This document shows, piece after piece, positions 47,203-56,190 of a stretch of DNA of 64,000 nucleotides. The notes beneath the pieces were generated by a model. That model saw nothing but the letters and a program-made list of their open reading frames with translations. It ran no database searches and was not told where the DNA came from. The position numbers and the translations under genes were made by a program. Where the stretch lies: the NCBI GenBank assembly GCA_937872985.1, contig CALMUW010000018.1:1-64000 (forward strand), in the 5' to 3' direction. How positions within the stretch are numbered: position 1 is the stretch's first letter; each line of letters begins with the position of its first letter. Source of the DNA: an uncultured Alphaproteobacteria bacterium. Lineage in GTDB: Bacteria; Pseudomonadota; Alphaproteobacteria; Rhizobiales; Aestuariivirgaceae.

Positions 47203-47982
47203 TCAGGCCCCCAGGAGCATGCGGTCGGTCTTGACCGAGAAGTGGCTGACCAGATCGGCGACGGTGGCCGTCCTCTTGGCCTCGCCGGTGAGTTCGAAGC
47301 GCACCTTGCCGGAATCGAGCATGACCACGCGGTTGCCGCAGTCCACCGCGTGTTTCATGTTGTGGGTGACCATGAGGGTGGTGAGCTTCAGCGCGGTGAC
47401 GGCGCGGATGGTGGCATCCATGACGAGGTCGGCGGTGCGCGGGTCAAGGGCGGCGGTGTGTTCGTCGAGGAGCAGAATGTCGGGCGTGCCGGTCACCGCC
47501 ATGACCAGCGACAGTGACTGGCGCTGGCCGCCGGAAAGGGTGGAGACGACCGTGTCGAGACGGTTTTCCATGCCAAGATGGAGATAGGACAATTGCTCGG
47601 CATAGAAGTCGCGGCGGTCCTTGGGGAGGCCGCGGCGCAGTCTGGCCGGGTTGTGGCGCAGTTCGGCGAGCAGCATGTTCTCCGCCACGGTCATGGTGGC
47701 GGCGGTGCCCTTCATGGGATCCTGAAACACCCGGGCCACATGAATGGCGCGGCGGTGCACCGGAATGCTGGTGACATCCGCGCCATTGATGAAGACCTTG
47801 CCGGAGTCCAGCGTCAGCGCGCCGGAGATGGCGTTGAGCAGGGTTGATTTTCCCGCGCCATTGGAGCCGATGACCACGGCGAAGTCGCCCGTGTCGAGTT
47901 TGAGATCCAGCCCGTCGAGGGCGATCTTTTCATCGGGCTGGCCGGAATGAAAGACCCGCCGGGCCTTGCTGACGTCGAGCAC
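47203..47982 (-). CDS. ABC transporter ATP-binding protein (TrpZ type)
   Basis: 259 aa. Walker A IGSNGAGKSTLLNAI, Q-loop FQDPMKGTAATMTVAEN, signature LSGGQRQSLSLVMAV, Walker B ILLLDEHTAALDPR (the unusual DEHTAALD of this subfamily) and H-loop VTHNMKHA. Partner of the permease that begins 3 bp downstream. Confidence 0.9.
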   Translation of the reverse strand: MLDVSKARRVFHSGQPDEKIALDGLDLKLDTGDFAVVIGSNGAGKSTLLNAISGALTLDSGKVFINGADVTSIPVHRRAIHVARVFQDPMKGTAATMTVAENMLLAELRHNPARLRRGLPKDRRDFYAEQLSYLHLGMENRLDTVVSTLSGGQRQSLSLVMAVTGTPDILLLDEHTAALDPRTADLVMDATIRAVTALKLTTLMVTHNMKHAVDCGNRVVMLDSGKVRFELTGEAKRTATVADLVSHFSVKTDRMLLGA

Positions 47983-48000
47983 ACCAACCTCCGAAGAAGA

Positions 48001-48027
48001 AAGGCCGGGTTTTCAAGGCCCGGCCTT
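48001..48027 (-). terminator. Intercistronic hairpin after the binding-protein gene
   Basis: AAGGCCGGG (48001-48009) and CCCGGCCTT (48019-48027), 9-bp perfect stem. On the minus strand it is followed by TCTTCTTC. It lies between the binding protein and ATP-binding genes, a usual place for a stabilising or partially terminating hairpin. Confidence 0.65.
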
Positions 48028-48034
48028 CCTGTGA

Positions 48035-49018
48035 TTACTCACCGATGCAGTTGCAGTCGGCGAAGCTGTCGGGGATGGCCATGCCGAAGGCGGCGGCCGC
48101 CTTCTTGGAAATGGTGACGGCATGGTCCTCATAGACCGGCTTGACGGGGGCGAGGTCGGCGGGCTTTTCGCCCTTCAGGATGCGGCCCGCCAGCTTGCCG
48201 GCGTTCTGGCCGATCTTCTCGAAGCTCACCGAGAAGGAGGCGGGCACGATGCCTTCCTTCACCGGACGTTCGTCGGTGTTGATGACCGGCATCCTGGCGG
48301 CAAGCGCGGCCGAGGCCACGGCGGCCACGGCGGGCTGCACGAGGTTTGAGGCCGGGACATAGACCAGGTCGGCCTTGCCCGCGAGAGACGCCACGCGCTG
48401 GGGAATGTCGTTGGCATTGTCCACGCCCACTTCGGCGATGGCAAAGCCCTGGGCAGCGGCCTTGTCCTGAAGGATTTTCACCAGGGCGGCGTCATTGGCC
48501 TCACCGGGGTTATAGGGCACGCCGATGGTCTTGGCGTTGGGCAGAAGCTTGCGCGCGAAGGTGAGGGTGGCGTCAATGTCCTGCATGTCGGAGGCGCCGG
48601 TGATGCCCTCGCCGCCCTTGTCCCAGGAGGGGACCAGGCCAGCGGCCACCGGATCGGTGACGGCGGTGAAGACGATGGGAATGCCCGACTTGGCCAGGGC
48701 ATTCTTGGCCATCTGGGCGACCGGCGTGGTGACGGCAAGGATCAGGGCGGGCTTTTCACCCTCGATCTTGGTCAGCATCTGGGGCACCAGGGTGGCGTCA
48801 AAATTCACATGGTCGAAGGTGAAGGTGACGTCGGTGCCTTCCTTCAGGCCTTCGGCGGCGAGTTCGGCCTTGAAGCCATCGACCGCGGCATTGAGCTGGG
48901 GGTGGTCGCCGAAGCTGGCGATGGCGATCTTGACGGGTTCAGCCAGGGCCGGGGCGGCGCCCAGCGCCATGAGGCAGACGCCAGCGGCGGCGGCCTTCAG
49001 AAATGTTCTCTTGTGCAT
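48035..49018 (-). CDS. ABC transporter substrate-binding protein (TrpX/YtfQ-like, ABC_sub_bind family)
   Basis: 327 aa, signal peptide ending PALA. Mature start VKIAIASFGDHPQLNAAVDGFKAEL, then GIPIVFTAVTDPVAAGLV and IGVPYNPGEANDAALVKIL are typical of PF04392-type binders of the Trp/Tyr importer class. ATG 49018 (codon 6 of a longer GTG frame) has GGGAG upstream. The ligand may be an amino acid or N-acyl amino acid, given dgcA-dgcN. Confidence 0.88.
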   Translation of the reverse strand: MHKRTFLKAAAAGVCLMALGAAPALAEPVKIAIASFGDHPQLNAAVDGFKAELAAEGLKEGTDVTFTFDHVNFDATLVPQMLTKIEGEKPALILAVTTPVAQMAKNALAKSGIPIVFTAVTDPVAAGLVPSWDKGGEGITGASDMQDIDATLTFARKLLPNAKTIGVPYNPGEANDAALVKILQDKAAAQGFAIAEVGVDNANDIPQRVASLAGKADLVYVPASNLVQPAVAAVASAALAARMPVINTDERPVKEGIVPASFSVSFEKIGQNAGKLAGRILKGEKPADLAPVKPVYEDHAVTISKKAAAAFGMAIPDSFADCNCIGE

Positions 49019-49295
49019 TGCAAGCTCCCTCACTGTCAGGCCTCCGGGCGGGCCGGAAGGCCGGGCCGTTGCTTAGCACAGAATCCCGGCGCGCGAAGAT
49101 GGAATCGGAATGGTGAAAGGCTGCGGCTGGTGTCCGGTCGCGCGGTTTCACGCGGCAGCGTTAACGAGCCGGTGGCGGTGGAGGCGTGCGTTGAACACGG
49201 ACGCGTGTTTCTGGCCTGCCAAAAATCATGGTCACGGGCGGGGGTCTCCGGGCTATAATGGCCGCAGAGTCATTGATGTCGTGCGGGAGAAGACG

Positions 49296-49700
49296 ATGCG
49301 CAAACTGGTTTTCGGAATTCTGTTTCTGCTGGCGGGGCAGGCCTCGGCCGGACAGCCGTTGGCCCCGCCCGCTGTGGGGGCGGGGCCGGGGGCCGGGCAG
49401 AACAAGGCGGGGGTTGGGGGGAGACCCCCGGGGCGGGCCGAGACGGGGGTGGCCACCGGGGCCAGGACCATCGACATGCGGGCCCCGGATTTCCTCGAAC
49501 AGATCGAAGCCCTGAAGGCGGCCAACCCGGACAAGCAACTGGCCTTCATCTGCCGCACCGGCCACCGCTCCACCATCGTGGTGCAGGGGCTGGAGGCGCA
49601 GGGCCTGAAGGATCTGATCAACGTGACGGAAGGGATGAAGGGCTCGGACAAGGGGCCGGGCTGGCTGGCGCGCAAGCTGCCGGTGTCACAGCCCCAATGA
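49296..49700 (+). CDS. Rhodanese-like protein with damaged N-terminal half
   Basis: 134 aa, signal peptide followed by the second half of a rhodanese domain: AETGVATGARTIDMR, FICRTGHRS (active-site Cys) and NVTEGMKGSDKGPGWLARKLPV. The expected N-terminal strand ending in a DVR motif is replaced by a Gly-rich stretch from G-runs at 49370-49450 (GAGPGAGQNKAGVGGRPPGR). Either a diverged protein or base-calling errors in a G-rich stretch. The end overlaps the convergent TauE gene by 15 bp. Confidence 0.65.
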   Translation: MRKLVFGILFLLAGQASAGQPLAPPAVGAGPGAGQNKAGVGGRPPGRAETGVATGARTIDMRAPDFLEQIEALKAANPDKQLAFICRTGHRSTIVVQGLEAQGLKDLINVTEGMKGSDKGPGWLARKLPVSQPQ

Positions 49701-50450
49701 GGCGAGCGCGCCGCGCCCGTCCCAGATCAGTTTCAGCGCGACGATGAGCAGGGCCGTCTCGACGAAGCGGTAAAAGGCGCGCTCCGGCAGGATGCGGGTG
49801 AGGTGATAGCCTGCCCAGGCACCGAAGAGCGCGGCAGGTGCCAGGGCCACAGCCGTCTTGAGGCTGGCGACGTTCACCTGCCCCAGAAGCCAGTAGGGCG
49901 GCAGCTTGATCAGGTTGATATAGGCGAAGCTGATGGTGCTGGTGCCGGCGAAAACCATCTTGGGCAGGCGCTGGGGCAGCACATACATCTGGAAGGGCGG
50001 CCCGCCGGCGTGGGAGACGAAGCTGGTAAAGCCCGTGACCGTTCCCCAGAACAGGCCGGGGCCGAGGGCGGCGGGGCGCGGGGGGCGGCTGGCGCTGAGG
50101 TTGGCCAGCGCCATGAGGCTGTAGAGCAGGCTGATGATGCCGACGATGAGGGTCACGAGGTCATCGCTGGTGATGGCGGCGGTGGCATAGCCCAGTGCCA
50201 CGCCCAGGGTGGCGGCGGCAGTGATGATCAGGATGTTGCGGCGGCTGTAGTCCCGGCGGTAGAGCCACAGGCCATAGGCGTCACTCAGGATATAGAGCGG
50301 CAGCAACAGGCCCGCCGCCCTGGTGACCGGCATGGCCAGCGCCATGACCGGCACGGCCAGCATGCCCACCAGCGGCAAGCCGCCCTTGGACGCGCCCACA
50401 AGAAAGGTGGCGGCCAGCGCAAGACTCCAGAACAGCAGGTCAGGGGGCAT
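49686..50450 (-). CDS. TauE/SafE-family sulfite exporter-like permease
   Basis: 254 aa with about eight hydrophobic segments and the internal repeat typical of the family: LVGASKGGLPLVGML at the start and FVSHAGGPPFQMYVLPQRL in the second half. Proposed exporter of sulfur compounds or anions; substrate unknown. The rhodanese opposite is a sulfur-transfer protein, a frequent neighbour. Confidence 0.83.
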   Translation of the reverse strand: MPPDLLFWSLALAATFLVGASKGGLPLVGMLAVPVMALAMPVTRAAGLLLPLYILSDAYGLWLYRRDYSRRNILIITAAATLGVALGYATAAITSDDLVTLIVGIISLLYSLMALANLSASRPPRPAALGPGLFWGTVTGFTSFVSHAGGPPFQMYVLPQRLPKMVFAGTSTISFAYINLIKLPPYWLLGQVNVASLKTAVALAPAALFGAWAGYHLTRILPERAFYRFVETALLIVALKLIWDGRGALASLGL

Positions 50451-50508
50451 GGGCGATCATGGCGGAAAGCGCCGTGATAGGCCCAAGGCCCGCCTGCCGC
50501 AAGGTCGG

Positions 50509-51687
50509 CTATTCCGCGGCACCGGCCAGGGCGGCCAGACGTTCCTCCGCCAGACGGGCATAGAGCGAGGCGCCGATGGGCAGGACCGCATCGTTGAAAT
50601 TGTATTTCGGGTTATGCAGGTTCGGTCCGTGCGACTGACCGAGCCAGAGATAGGCTCCCGGCACCTTCAGCAACATGTCGGCGAAGTCCTCGCTGCCGGT
50701 GAGTGGCGCGGCATGACCATCGACATTCCCCTCGCCGACAATGCGGCGGGCAATGGCGCAGGCCGCGTCGGCATGGGCAGGGCTGTTGGCGAGGGCGTTG
50801 AAACCGGGAATGATCTTGACCGACACCGTGACGCCGAAGGCCTGGCCCAGGCCCTGGGCAATCTCCTTGAGGCGGCGGATCATCAATTGCTGCACGGCAT
50901 TGTCAAAGCTGCGCAGGGTGCCGTGCAGCGCGGCGCTTTCGGGGATGACGTTATAGGCGGAACCGGCATGAATCTGGGTGACCGAGAGAATGCCGGTCTT
51001 CAGTGGTTCGACGTTGCGGCTGACGATGGTTTGCAGGGCCTGGGCGATGGCGACCGCCACCACCACGGGGTCGTTGGCCTGCTGCGGCATGGCGCCGTGG
51101 GCCCCCTTGCCCACGATCTCGATGTCGAAATTGTTGGAGGCCGCCATGGCCACGCCCGGCGTGGTGCCGACCCAGCCGAGGTTGGCATTGGGCCAATTGT
51201 GGATGGCATAGATCTCGTCGCAGGGGAAACGCTCGAACAGCCCGTCCTTGAGCATGGCGAGCGCTCCGCCCCAGCCTTCTTCGGCGGGCTGGAAGATGAG
51301 ATGCACCGTGCCCTTGAAGTTGCGGGTCTCGGCGAGGTAGCGCGCCGCGCCGAGCAGCATGGCGGTGTGGCCGTCATGGCCGCAGCCATGGAAGGCACCG
51401 GGGTTTTTGGAGGCATAGGGCAGGTTGGTTTCCTCGGTCATGGGCAGGGCATCCATGTCGGCGCGCAGGCCCACGGTGGGGCCTGGCCCCGTGCCACGGA
51501 TGACGCCCACCAGACCGGTGCCGCCGATTCCGGTGGTGATCTCATCCACGCCCCAGGCCTTCAGCTTCTCCGCCACCAGGGCCGAGGTGCGCTTTTCGTG
51601 AAAGCCGATTTCCGGGTGGGCATGAATGTCGCGTCGGATGGCGGTCAGTTCGTCATGGTGGGCGGCAATGCGTTCAATGACCTGCAT
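50509..51687 (-). CDS. M20 aminoacylase / hippurate hydrolase-type amidohydrolase
   Basis: 392 aa. IHAHPEIGFHEKRTSALVAEKL, LRADMDALPMTEE, HGCGHDGHTAMLLGAA, FQPAEEGWGGALAML and LTGSEDFADML are the metal-binding motifs of M20D aminoacylases. It hydrolyses N-acyl amino acids or hippurate-like amides. ATG 51687 has GGGAGACC upstream; 13 further in-frame codons upstream lack similarity. Lies after the MFS gene on the same strand. Confidence 0.88.
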   Translation of the reverse strand: MQVIERIAAHHDELTAIRRDIHAHPEIGFHEKRTSALVAEKLKAWGVDEITTGIGGTGLVGVIRGTGPGPTVGLRADMDALPMTEETNLPYASKNPGAFHGCGHDGHTAMLLGAARYLAETRNFKGTVHLIFQPAEEGWGGALAMLKDGLFERFPCDEIYAIHNWPNANLGWVGTTPGVAMAASNNFDIEIVGKGAHGAMPQQANDPVVVAVAIAQALQTIVSRNVEPLKTGILSVTQIHAGSAYNVIPESAALHGTLRSFDNAVQQLMIRRLKEIAQGLGQAFGVTVSVKIIPGFNALANSPAHADAACAIARRIVGEGNVDGHAAPLTGSEDFADMLLKVPGAYLWLGQSHGPNLHNPKYNFNDAVLPIGASLYARLAEERLAALAGAAE

Positions 51688-51786
51688 GATGGTCTCCCTT
51701 CTCCGGCGTGGCCAGAGATAGGCCACGTCCGCACATGAAGCACAGAAAAAATACCGGCGAAGGCCGGAGCCTCCGCCGGTGGCCCT

Positions 51787-53067
51787 TCAGTTCAGGGCGC
51801 GCCCCTTCATTTCGGGAATGGCACGGAGCGCAAGGAGTGTCGCCACGGCGCAGGCCATGACGTAATAGGCCGGGGCAATGGGGCTGCCGGTGGCTTTGAT
51901 CAGCCAGGTGACGATGAACTGGCCGAAGCCGCCGAAGATGGCCACGCCCAGGGCATAGACCAGCGACATGCCGGTGGCCCTGACCTCGACGGGGAAGATT
52001 TCCGCCAGGGTGATGATGATGGTGGCTCCGCCGGTGGCGTTCAGCACCGAGAGACCGGCCACGACCAGAAGCAGGGTGGCAAGTGTCGGGTAGGCGTTGA
52101 GATAGAGGAAGGCCGGGTAGATGAGCAGCAGCAGGAGAAGATAGGAGACGAAGGCCACAGTCCGGCGGCCATGGATGTCCGACAACCAGCCGCCGATGGG
52201 CGAGGCCACCAGGGTGACGATGCCCGCCGTGATGCCGGCGAGAAGGCCGGTGGCCGGTGCCATTTTCAGTTGGGTCACGGCGTAGGTTGCCATGTAGAGC
52301 ACGATGACCGCATTGGCCGCGGTGCCGCCGATGACCATGGCCACGCCGGCGATGACCTTGCCGAGATGTTCGGTCAGCGCGAGGCGGAGGGACGAGACAT
52401 TACGGGTCTTTTCGCTGTTCTTGTTGGCGTGGGTTTCTTCCAGCACGTTCAGCAGCCACATGCCGATGGGCACGATCAGGATGCCGAGGATGAAGGGAAT
52501 GCGCCAGCCCCAGGCGGTGACGGTTTCGGGGGTCATGGAGGTGTTGATGATCCAGGCCATGGTGGCCGCCACCAGAATGGCGAAGCCCTGGCTGGCCAAC
52601 TGCCAGGCACCATAGAAGCCGCGCCGTTCCTTGGGGGCATATTCAGCCAGGAGCGTGGTGGCGGCGCCCACTTCGCCACCGGCCGAGAAGCCCTGAATGA
52701 GCCGGCCCAGCACCACGACGATGGGGCCGAAAACGCCGGCAGAGGCATAGGTGGGGGCGATGCCGATCATGGCGGTGCCGAGGGCCATGAGCATCAGCGA
52801 GAGCACGGTGGTGCGCTTGCGGCCGACGTGGTCGGCATAGGCGCCGAGGATGACCCCGCCCAGGGGCCGCAGGAAAAAGCCGACGCCATAGGTGGCGAAG
52901 GCCGAGAGCAATTGCACGGTCTGGTCGCCGGAAGGGAAAAACAATTGCCCGATGGTGCGGGCGAAAAAGCTGAAGACAACGAAGTCGTAGAATTCAAGCG
53001 CATTGCCAATGGTGCAGGCGGCGATCAGGCGCGGGGCGCTGATGGCTGAAACGCGGGTGCTGGTCAT
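51787..53067 (-). CDS. MFS transporter, metabolite:H+ symporter (ProP/KgtP type)
   Basis: 426 aa, 12 predicted helices. AACTIGNALEFYDFVVFSFFA and RPLGGVILGAYADHVGRKRTT are the MHS signature, with RLIQGFSAGGEVGAATTLLAEYAP. Usually imports carboxylates or betaines; the downstream amidohydrolase suggests an acyl amino acid. ATG 53067 is preceded by GGGAGGAACCC; the long upstream extension is rejected. Confidence 0.88.
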   Translation of the reverse strand: MTSTRVSAISAPRLIAACTIGNALEFYDFVVFSFFARTIGQLFFPSGDQTVQLLSAFATYGVGFFLRPLGGVILGAYADHVGRKRTTVLSLMLMALGTAMIGIAPTYASAGVFGPIVVVLGRLIQGFSAGGEVGAATTLLAEYAPKERRGFYGAWQLASQGFAILVAATMAWIINTSMTPETVTAWGWRIPFILGILIVPIGMWLLNVLEETHANKNSEKTRNVSSLRLALTEHLGKVIAGVAMVIGGTAANAVIVLYMATYAVTQLKMAPATGLLAGITAGIVTLVASPIGGWLSDIHGRRTVAFVSYLLLLLLIYPAFLYLNAYPTLATLLLVVAGLSVLNATGGATIIITLAEIFPVEVRATGMSLVYALGVAIFGGFGQFIVTWLIKATGSPIAPAYYVMACAVATLLALRAIPEMKGRALN

Positions 53068-53129
53068 GGGTTCCTCCCTGGGCGGGAAGCGCCGGCAACC
53101 CGCGCAGGCGTCAGTCCTGGCATAATTAG

Positions 53130-53175
53130 TTGCAAAATGCAATAGTTGTATGTTGAAATTGCATGGCTCTTGCAA
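53130..53175. promoter_or_regulatory. Candidate MarR operators between the MFS and MarR genes
   Basis: TTGCA-AAA-TGCAA at 53130-53142 and TTGCA-N7-TGCAA at 53159-53175 are two perfect inverted repeats in a 137-bp divergent promoter region. They are AT-rich compared with the surroundings. Confidence 0.55.
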
Positions 53176-53204
53176 CAATTCCGCACCTGGGGCACAGCTA
53201 GGCC

Positions 53205-53723
53205 ATGCTCAAGCAAAGCCTGACCTATCATCTCGTCAGTCTGGCCGAGGACGGCATCGGCATGGCCGACGGTCTGTTCGAACAACGCTTTGGCCTTAAT
53301 GTCCATGAATTGCGGGTGTTGCGCCTCGTGGCGGCGACGCCCGGCATCACCTTCACGCAACTGGCTGCCGAGACCAAGTTTGAACGGAGCGCCACCTCAC
53401 GCATCCTGTCGCGCCTGATCAAGGCGGGCTTGATCCAGCGCCGCAACGCCAGCAATGATGCGCGGCGCTTTGAACTTTTCGCCACGGCCAAGGGTGAAGC
53501 CCTGCGCGCCAGGGCCAAGCCCCTCAGCCTGGAGCTGGAGCAGTTGATGCTGTCGCCCCTGTCGGTGGCGGAACAGCACAGTTTTCTTGCCATGCTCGGC
53601 CGCCTGCGCGACTGGGTGGCCACGGGCTATATTGAAGAGCTGGTGCGGCGCTATCCTGCCGTGGCCAAGCCGCGCCGCAAAAGGCCGGGCAAGGCTGCGG
53701 GCGCGGGCCGCCGGGAAAGCTGA
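53205..53723 (+). CDS. MarR-family transcriptional regulator
   Basis: 172 aa. Winged HTH: LRLVAATPGITFTQLAAETKFERSATSRILSRLIKAGLIQRR followed by the wing DARRFELFATAKGEAL. The C-terminus is basic (KPRRKRPGKAAGAGRR). Divergent from the MFS/amidohydrolase pair, which it probably controls through the inverted repeats between them. Confidence 0.87.
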   Translation: MLKQSLTYHLVSLAEDGIGMADGLFEQRFGLNVHELRVLRLVAATPGITFTQLAAETKFERSATSRILSRLIKAGLIQRRNASNDARRFELFATAKGEALRARAKPLSLELEQLMLSPLSVAEQHSFLAMLGRLRDWVATGYIEELVRRYPAVAKPRRKRPGKAAGAGRRES

Positions 53724-53734
53724 AGGAGGTCATC

Positions 53735-54367
53735 ATGCGGTCGATCGATGTCGCGGGACTGGTGAAGCTGCTGCGTGACGCCGATCCGGCGCGGCGCACC
53801 ATCGCTGCCATCGCGGGCGCGCCGGGTTCGGGCAAGTCGACACTGGCGGAAAAACTGGTCGATGACCTGAATGCCGCCCAGCCTGGACTCGCCGCGCTGC
53901 TGCCCATGGACGGCTATCACTATGATGACCTGTTGCTCAATCAATGGGGCATCCGGGCGCGGAAAGGAGCACCTGACACCTTCGACGTGGGCGGCTTTGC
54001 CCAGATGCTGAAGCGGCTGCGGTCGCGCGACGAGGCGGAAGTGGCAGTGCCGGTGTTCGACCGCGCCATCGAGATTGCGCGGGCGGGGGCGCGCATCATT
54101 CCCGCCAGTGCCGCCATCATCGTGGCCGAGGGCAATTACCTGCTGCTGCAACGCGCGCCCTGGGCGCAGTTGCGGGCGCTGTTTGATCTCACGGTGATGC
54201 TGGATGTGCCGGAGGACGAATTGCGGCGCAGGCTCACGGCGCGCTGGCAACACTACAAGCTGACGCCGGATGACATTGCCTGGAAGCTCGACGGCAATGA
54301 CCTGCCCAATGGCCGGGTGGTGATGCATGAAAGTGCAGCCGCCGATTATCGGCTGGTCAGTGCGTAG
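53735..54367 (+). CDS. Nucleoside/sugar kinase-like P-loop protein (FrcK-like)
   Basis: 210 aa. Walker A AGAPGSGKSTLAEKL, MDGYHYDD, AIIVAEGNYLLL and VPEDELRRRLTARW match the pantothenate/uridine-kinase-like group that includes fructose kinase genes of alphaproteobacterial sugar operons. GGAGG precedes the start. With the dehydrogenases downstream, fructose phosphorylation is plausible. Confidence 0.75.
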   Translation: MRSIDVAGLVKLLRDADPARRTIAAIAGAPGSGKSTLAEKLVDDLNAAQPGLAALLPMDGYHYDDLLLNQWGIRARKGAPDTFDVGGFAQMLKRLRSRDEAEVAVPVFDRAIEIARAGARIIPASAAIIVAEGNYLLLQRAPWAQLRALFDLTVMLDVPEDELRRRLTARWQHYKLTPDDIAWKLDGNDLPNGRVVMHESAAADYRLVSA

Positions 54368-54373
54368 TGCGCC

Positions 54374-55042
54374 ATGACCACGCCCGGCCTTGTCATTTTT
54401 GACTGTGACGGCGTGGTGGTGGACAGCGAGATGCTGTCGGCGGGGCTGCTCATGGGCATGATGGCTGATCTCGGCCTGCCCATCACCCTCGACATTTTCC
54501 GTGATGATTTTCTGGGCCGCAGCTTTGCCGTTTCGGCACAGAAATGCATTGAGCGTTTCGGCGTGGCCCTGCCGACGGATTTCGAGCCGCGCTACCGGGC
54601 GCATTTGTTTCCCCTGCTGCGGGCGCAGTTGCAGCCCATGGCGGGGGTGCGGCAGGTGCTGGCGGCGCTCAAGGTGCCCTGTTGCCTTGCCACCAGTTCC
54701 GGGCCGGAGCGGCTTGCCGCCTCGCTTGAGGGCGCGGGCTTGCAGGACTGGTTCGAGGGCCGCTGCTTTCTGGCTCACATGGTGGCCCATCCCAAGCCGG
54801 CGCCGGATCTGTTTCTTCACGCCGCCGCGCAGATGGGTGTGGCGCCAGAGGCCTGCCTGGTGATCGAAGACAGCGAGATGGGGGTGCGCGCCGGGCTGGC
54901 GGCGGGCATGGCGGTCTGGCAGTTCCAGGGCGGGGCGCACATGAAGGCGGGCTACCACCTGCCAGATGATGTGAAGCCGCATCGGGTCATTGCCACCATG
55001 CCGGAATTGCAGCAGGCCTTTGTCGCACTGGGGATTTGCTGA
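54374..55042 (+). CDS. HAD-family phosphatase (beta-phosphoglucomutase-like)
   Basis: 222 aa. HAD motif I VIFDCDGVVVDSE, motif II LATSSGPERL, Lys in AHPKPAPDLF and acidic motif IEDSEMGVRAG. Likely dephosphorylates a sugar (alcohol) phosphate. It is 6 bp after the kinase gene. Confidence 0.85.
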   Translation: MTTPGLVIFDCDGVVVDSEMLSAGLLMGMMADLGLPITLDIFRDDFLGRSFAVSAQKCIERFGVALPTDFEPRYRAHLFPLLRAQLQPMAGVRQVLAALKVPCCLATSSGPERLAASLEGAGLQDWFEGRCFLAHMVAHPKPAPDLFLHAAAQMGVAPEACLVIEDSEMGVRAGLAAGMAVWQFQGGAHMKAGYHLPDDVKPHRVIATMPELQQAFVALGIC

Positions 55043-55085
55043 CAGTGCCGTCTGGCCTATCATTCAAGGACTGAGGACGTAACCC

Positions 55086-56042
55086 ATGGCGCGCAAACCC
55101 GATCCCGACCAGATCAAGCTCGACGACGCGGCGCGCGCGGGCTGGCTCTATTACATCGCGGGCAATACCCAGGATGAAATTGCCCGTAAGCTTGGCGTGT
55201 CGCGCCAGACGGCGCAGCGCCTGGTATCGCTGGCGGTGAGCGCCCGGCTGATCAAGGTGCGCCTCGACCACCCCATCGGCCGCTGCATCGACCTTGCCCG
55301 GCAGTTGCGGGATGCCTATGGGCTCGACCGCTGCGAGGTGGTGCCCGCCGATCCCGCTTCGGCGTCGGAGACTCTGGGTGTGGCGCAGGCGGCGGCGGCG
55401 GAACTGGAGCGCCACCTCGTCTCGCCGCATCCGGTCATCATCGGCATGGGCACGGGCCGCATGCTGCGCGACATGGCAGATCAGGTGAGCCCGATGGAAT
55501 GCCCGCAGCACAAGCTGGTGTCGCGGGTGGGGCACATCGCGCCCGATGGCTCGGCCTCGCAGTTCGACGTGGTGAGCCGCATCGGCGAACGGGTGGCGGC
55601 CCCGCATTATCCCATGCCGCTGCCGGTCATCGCCAATACGGTTCATGAAAAGGCGCTGCTGCTGGCCCAGCCGACGCTGCGCAATGTCATCGACCTCGCC
55701 ACCCAGGCCGACATCACCTTCGTCGGCATCGGCACGGTGGATGATCACGCTGCCCTGTTGCGCGACGGCTTCGTGCGGCCCGAGGAAGTCCGGGCGCTAA
55801 TGAAGGCGGGGGGCGTGGGCGAGATCACCGGCTGGGCCTATGACGCGAAGGGTCAGCTCATCGACGGCCTGACCAATGACCGGGTGCTGAGCGTGCCGCT
55901 CGATCATCCGGCGCGGCGGCCCGTCACCGGCGTGGCCATGGCGCTGGGCCGACTCAAGGCGGTCAAGGGGGCCATGGTAGGGCGGCTCATCAATGGCCTC
56001 GTCACCAATGAGCGCATGGCCGAGAAGCTTCTGGAAAAGTAG
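55086..56042 (+). CDS. SorC/DeoR-type sugar-binding transcriptional regulator
   Basis: 318 aa. The N-terminal HTH YYIAGNTQDEIARKLGVSRQTAQRLVSLAVS is followed by the SorC effector domain (VIIGMGTGRMLRDMA, ADITFVGIGTV, GEITGWAYDAKGQLID). Probably senses a sugar phosphate and controls the polyol operon starting 148 bp downstream. Confidence 0.88.
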   Translation: MARKPDPDQIKLDDAARAGWLYYIAGNTQDEIARKLGVSRQTAQRLVSLAVSARLIKVRLDHPIGRCIDLARQLRDAYGLDRCEVVPADPASASETLGVAQAAAAELERHLVSPHPVIIGMGTGRMLRDMADQVSPMECPQHKLVSRVGHIAPDGSASQFDVVSRIGERVAAPHYPMPLPVIANTVHEKALLLAQPTLRNVIDLATQADITFVGIGTVDDHAALLRDGFVRPEEVRALMKAGGVGEITGWAYDAKGQLIDGLTNDRVLSVPLDHPARRPVTGVAMALGRLKAVKGAMVGRLINGLVTNERMAEKLLEK

Positions 56043-56115
56043 GTTCCGTCAATGCGTTGGCAGGGAAATCCGGCAGCGACCGCCATCACGATTGCGGCGC
56101 AGCAACGAATCCTCC

Positions 56116-56144
56116 TTGACAGAATTTCTCACGCGGCGTGATAT
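56116..56144 (+). promoter_or_regulatory. Promoter of the polyol ABC operon with embedded operator
   Basis: TTGACA (56116) and TGATAT (56139) with 17-bp spacing. The palindrome TCACGC-G-GCGTGA (56129-56141) occupies the spacer and part of the -10 element, so a bound repressor would block polymerase. Start codon 46 bp downstream of the -10. Confidence 0.65.
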
Positions 56145-56190
56145 ATTGCTCGTTATCTGGGCAAATGCCCAGAATGTATGGGAGGTTTTC

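Noticed and set aside
45922-47517. 531-codon plus-strand frame opposite dgcA and the ABC permease
   Set aside because: Asp/Gly/His/Ala-rich shadow; no RBS or similarity.
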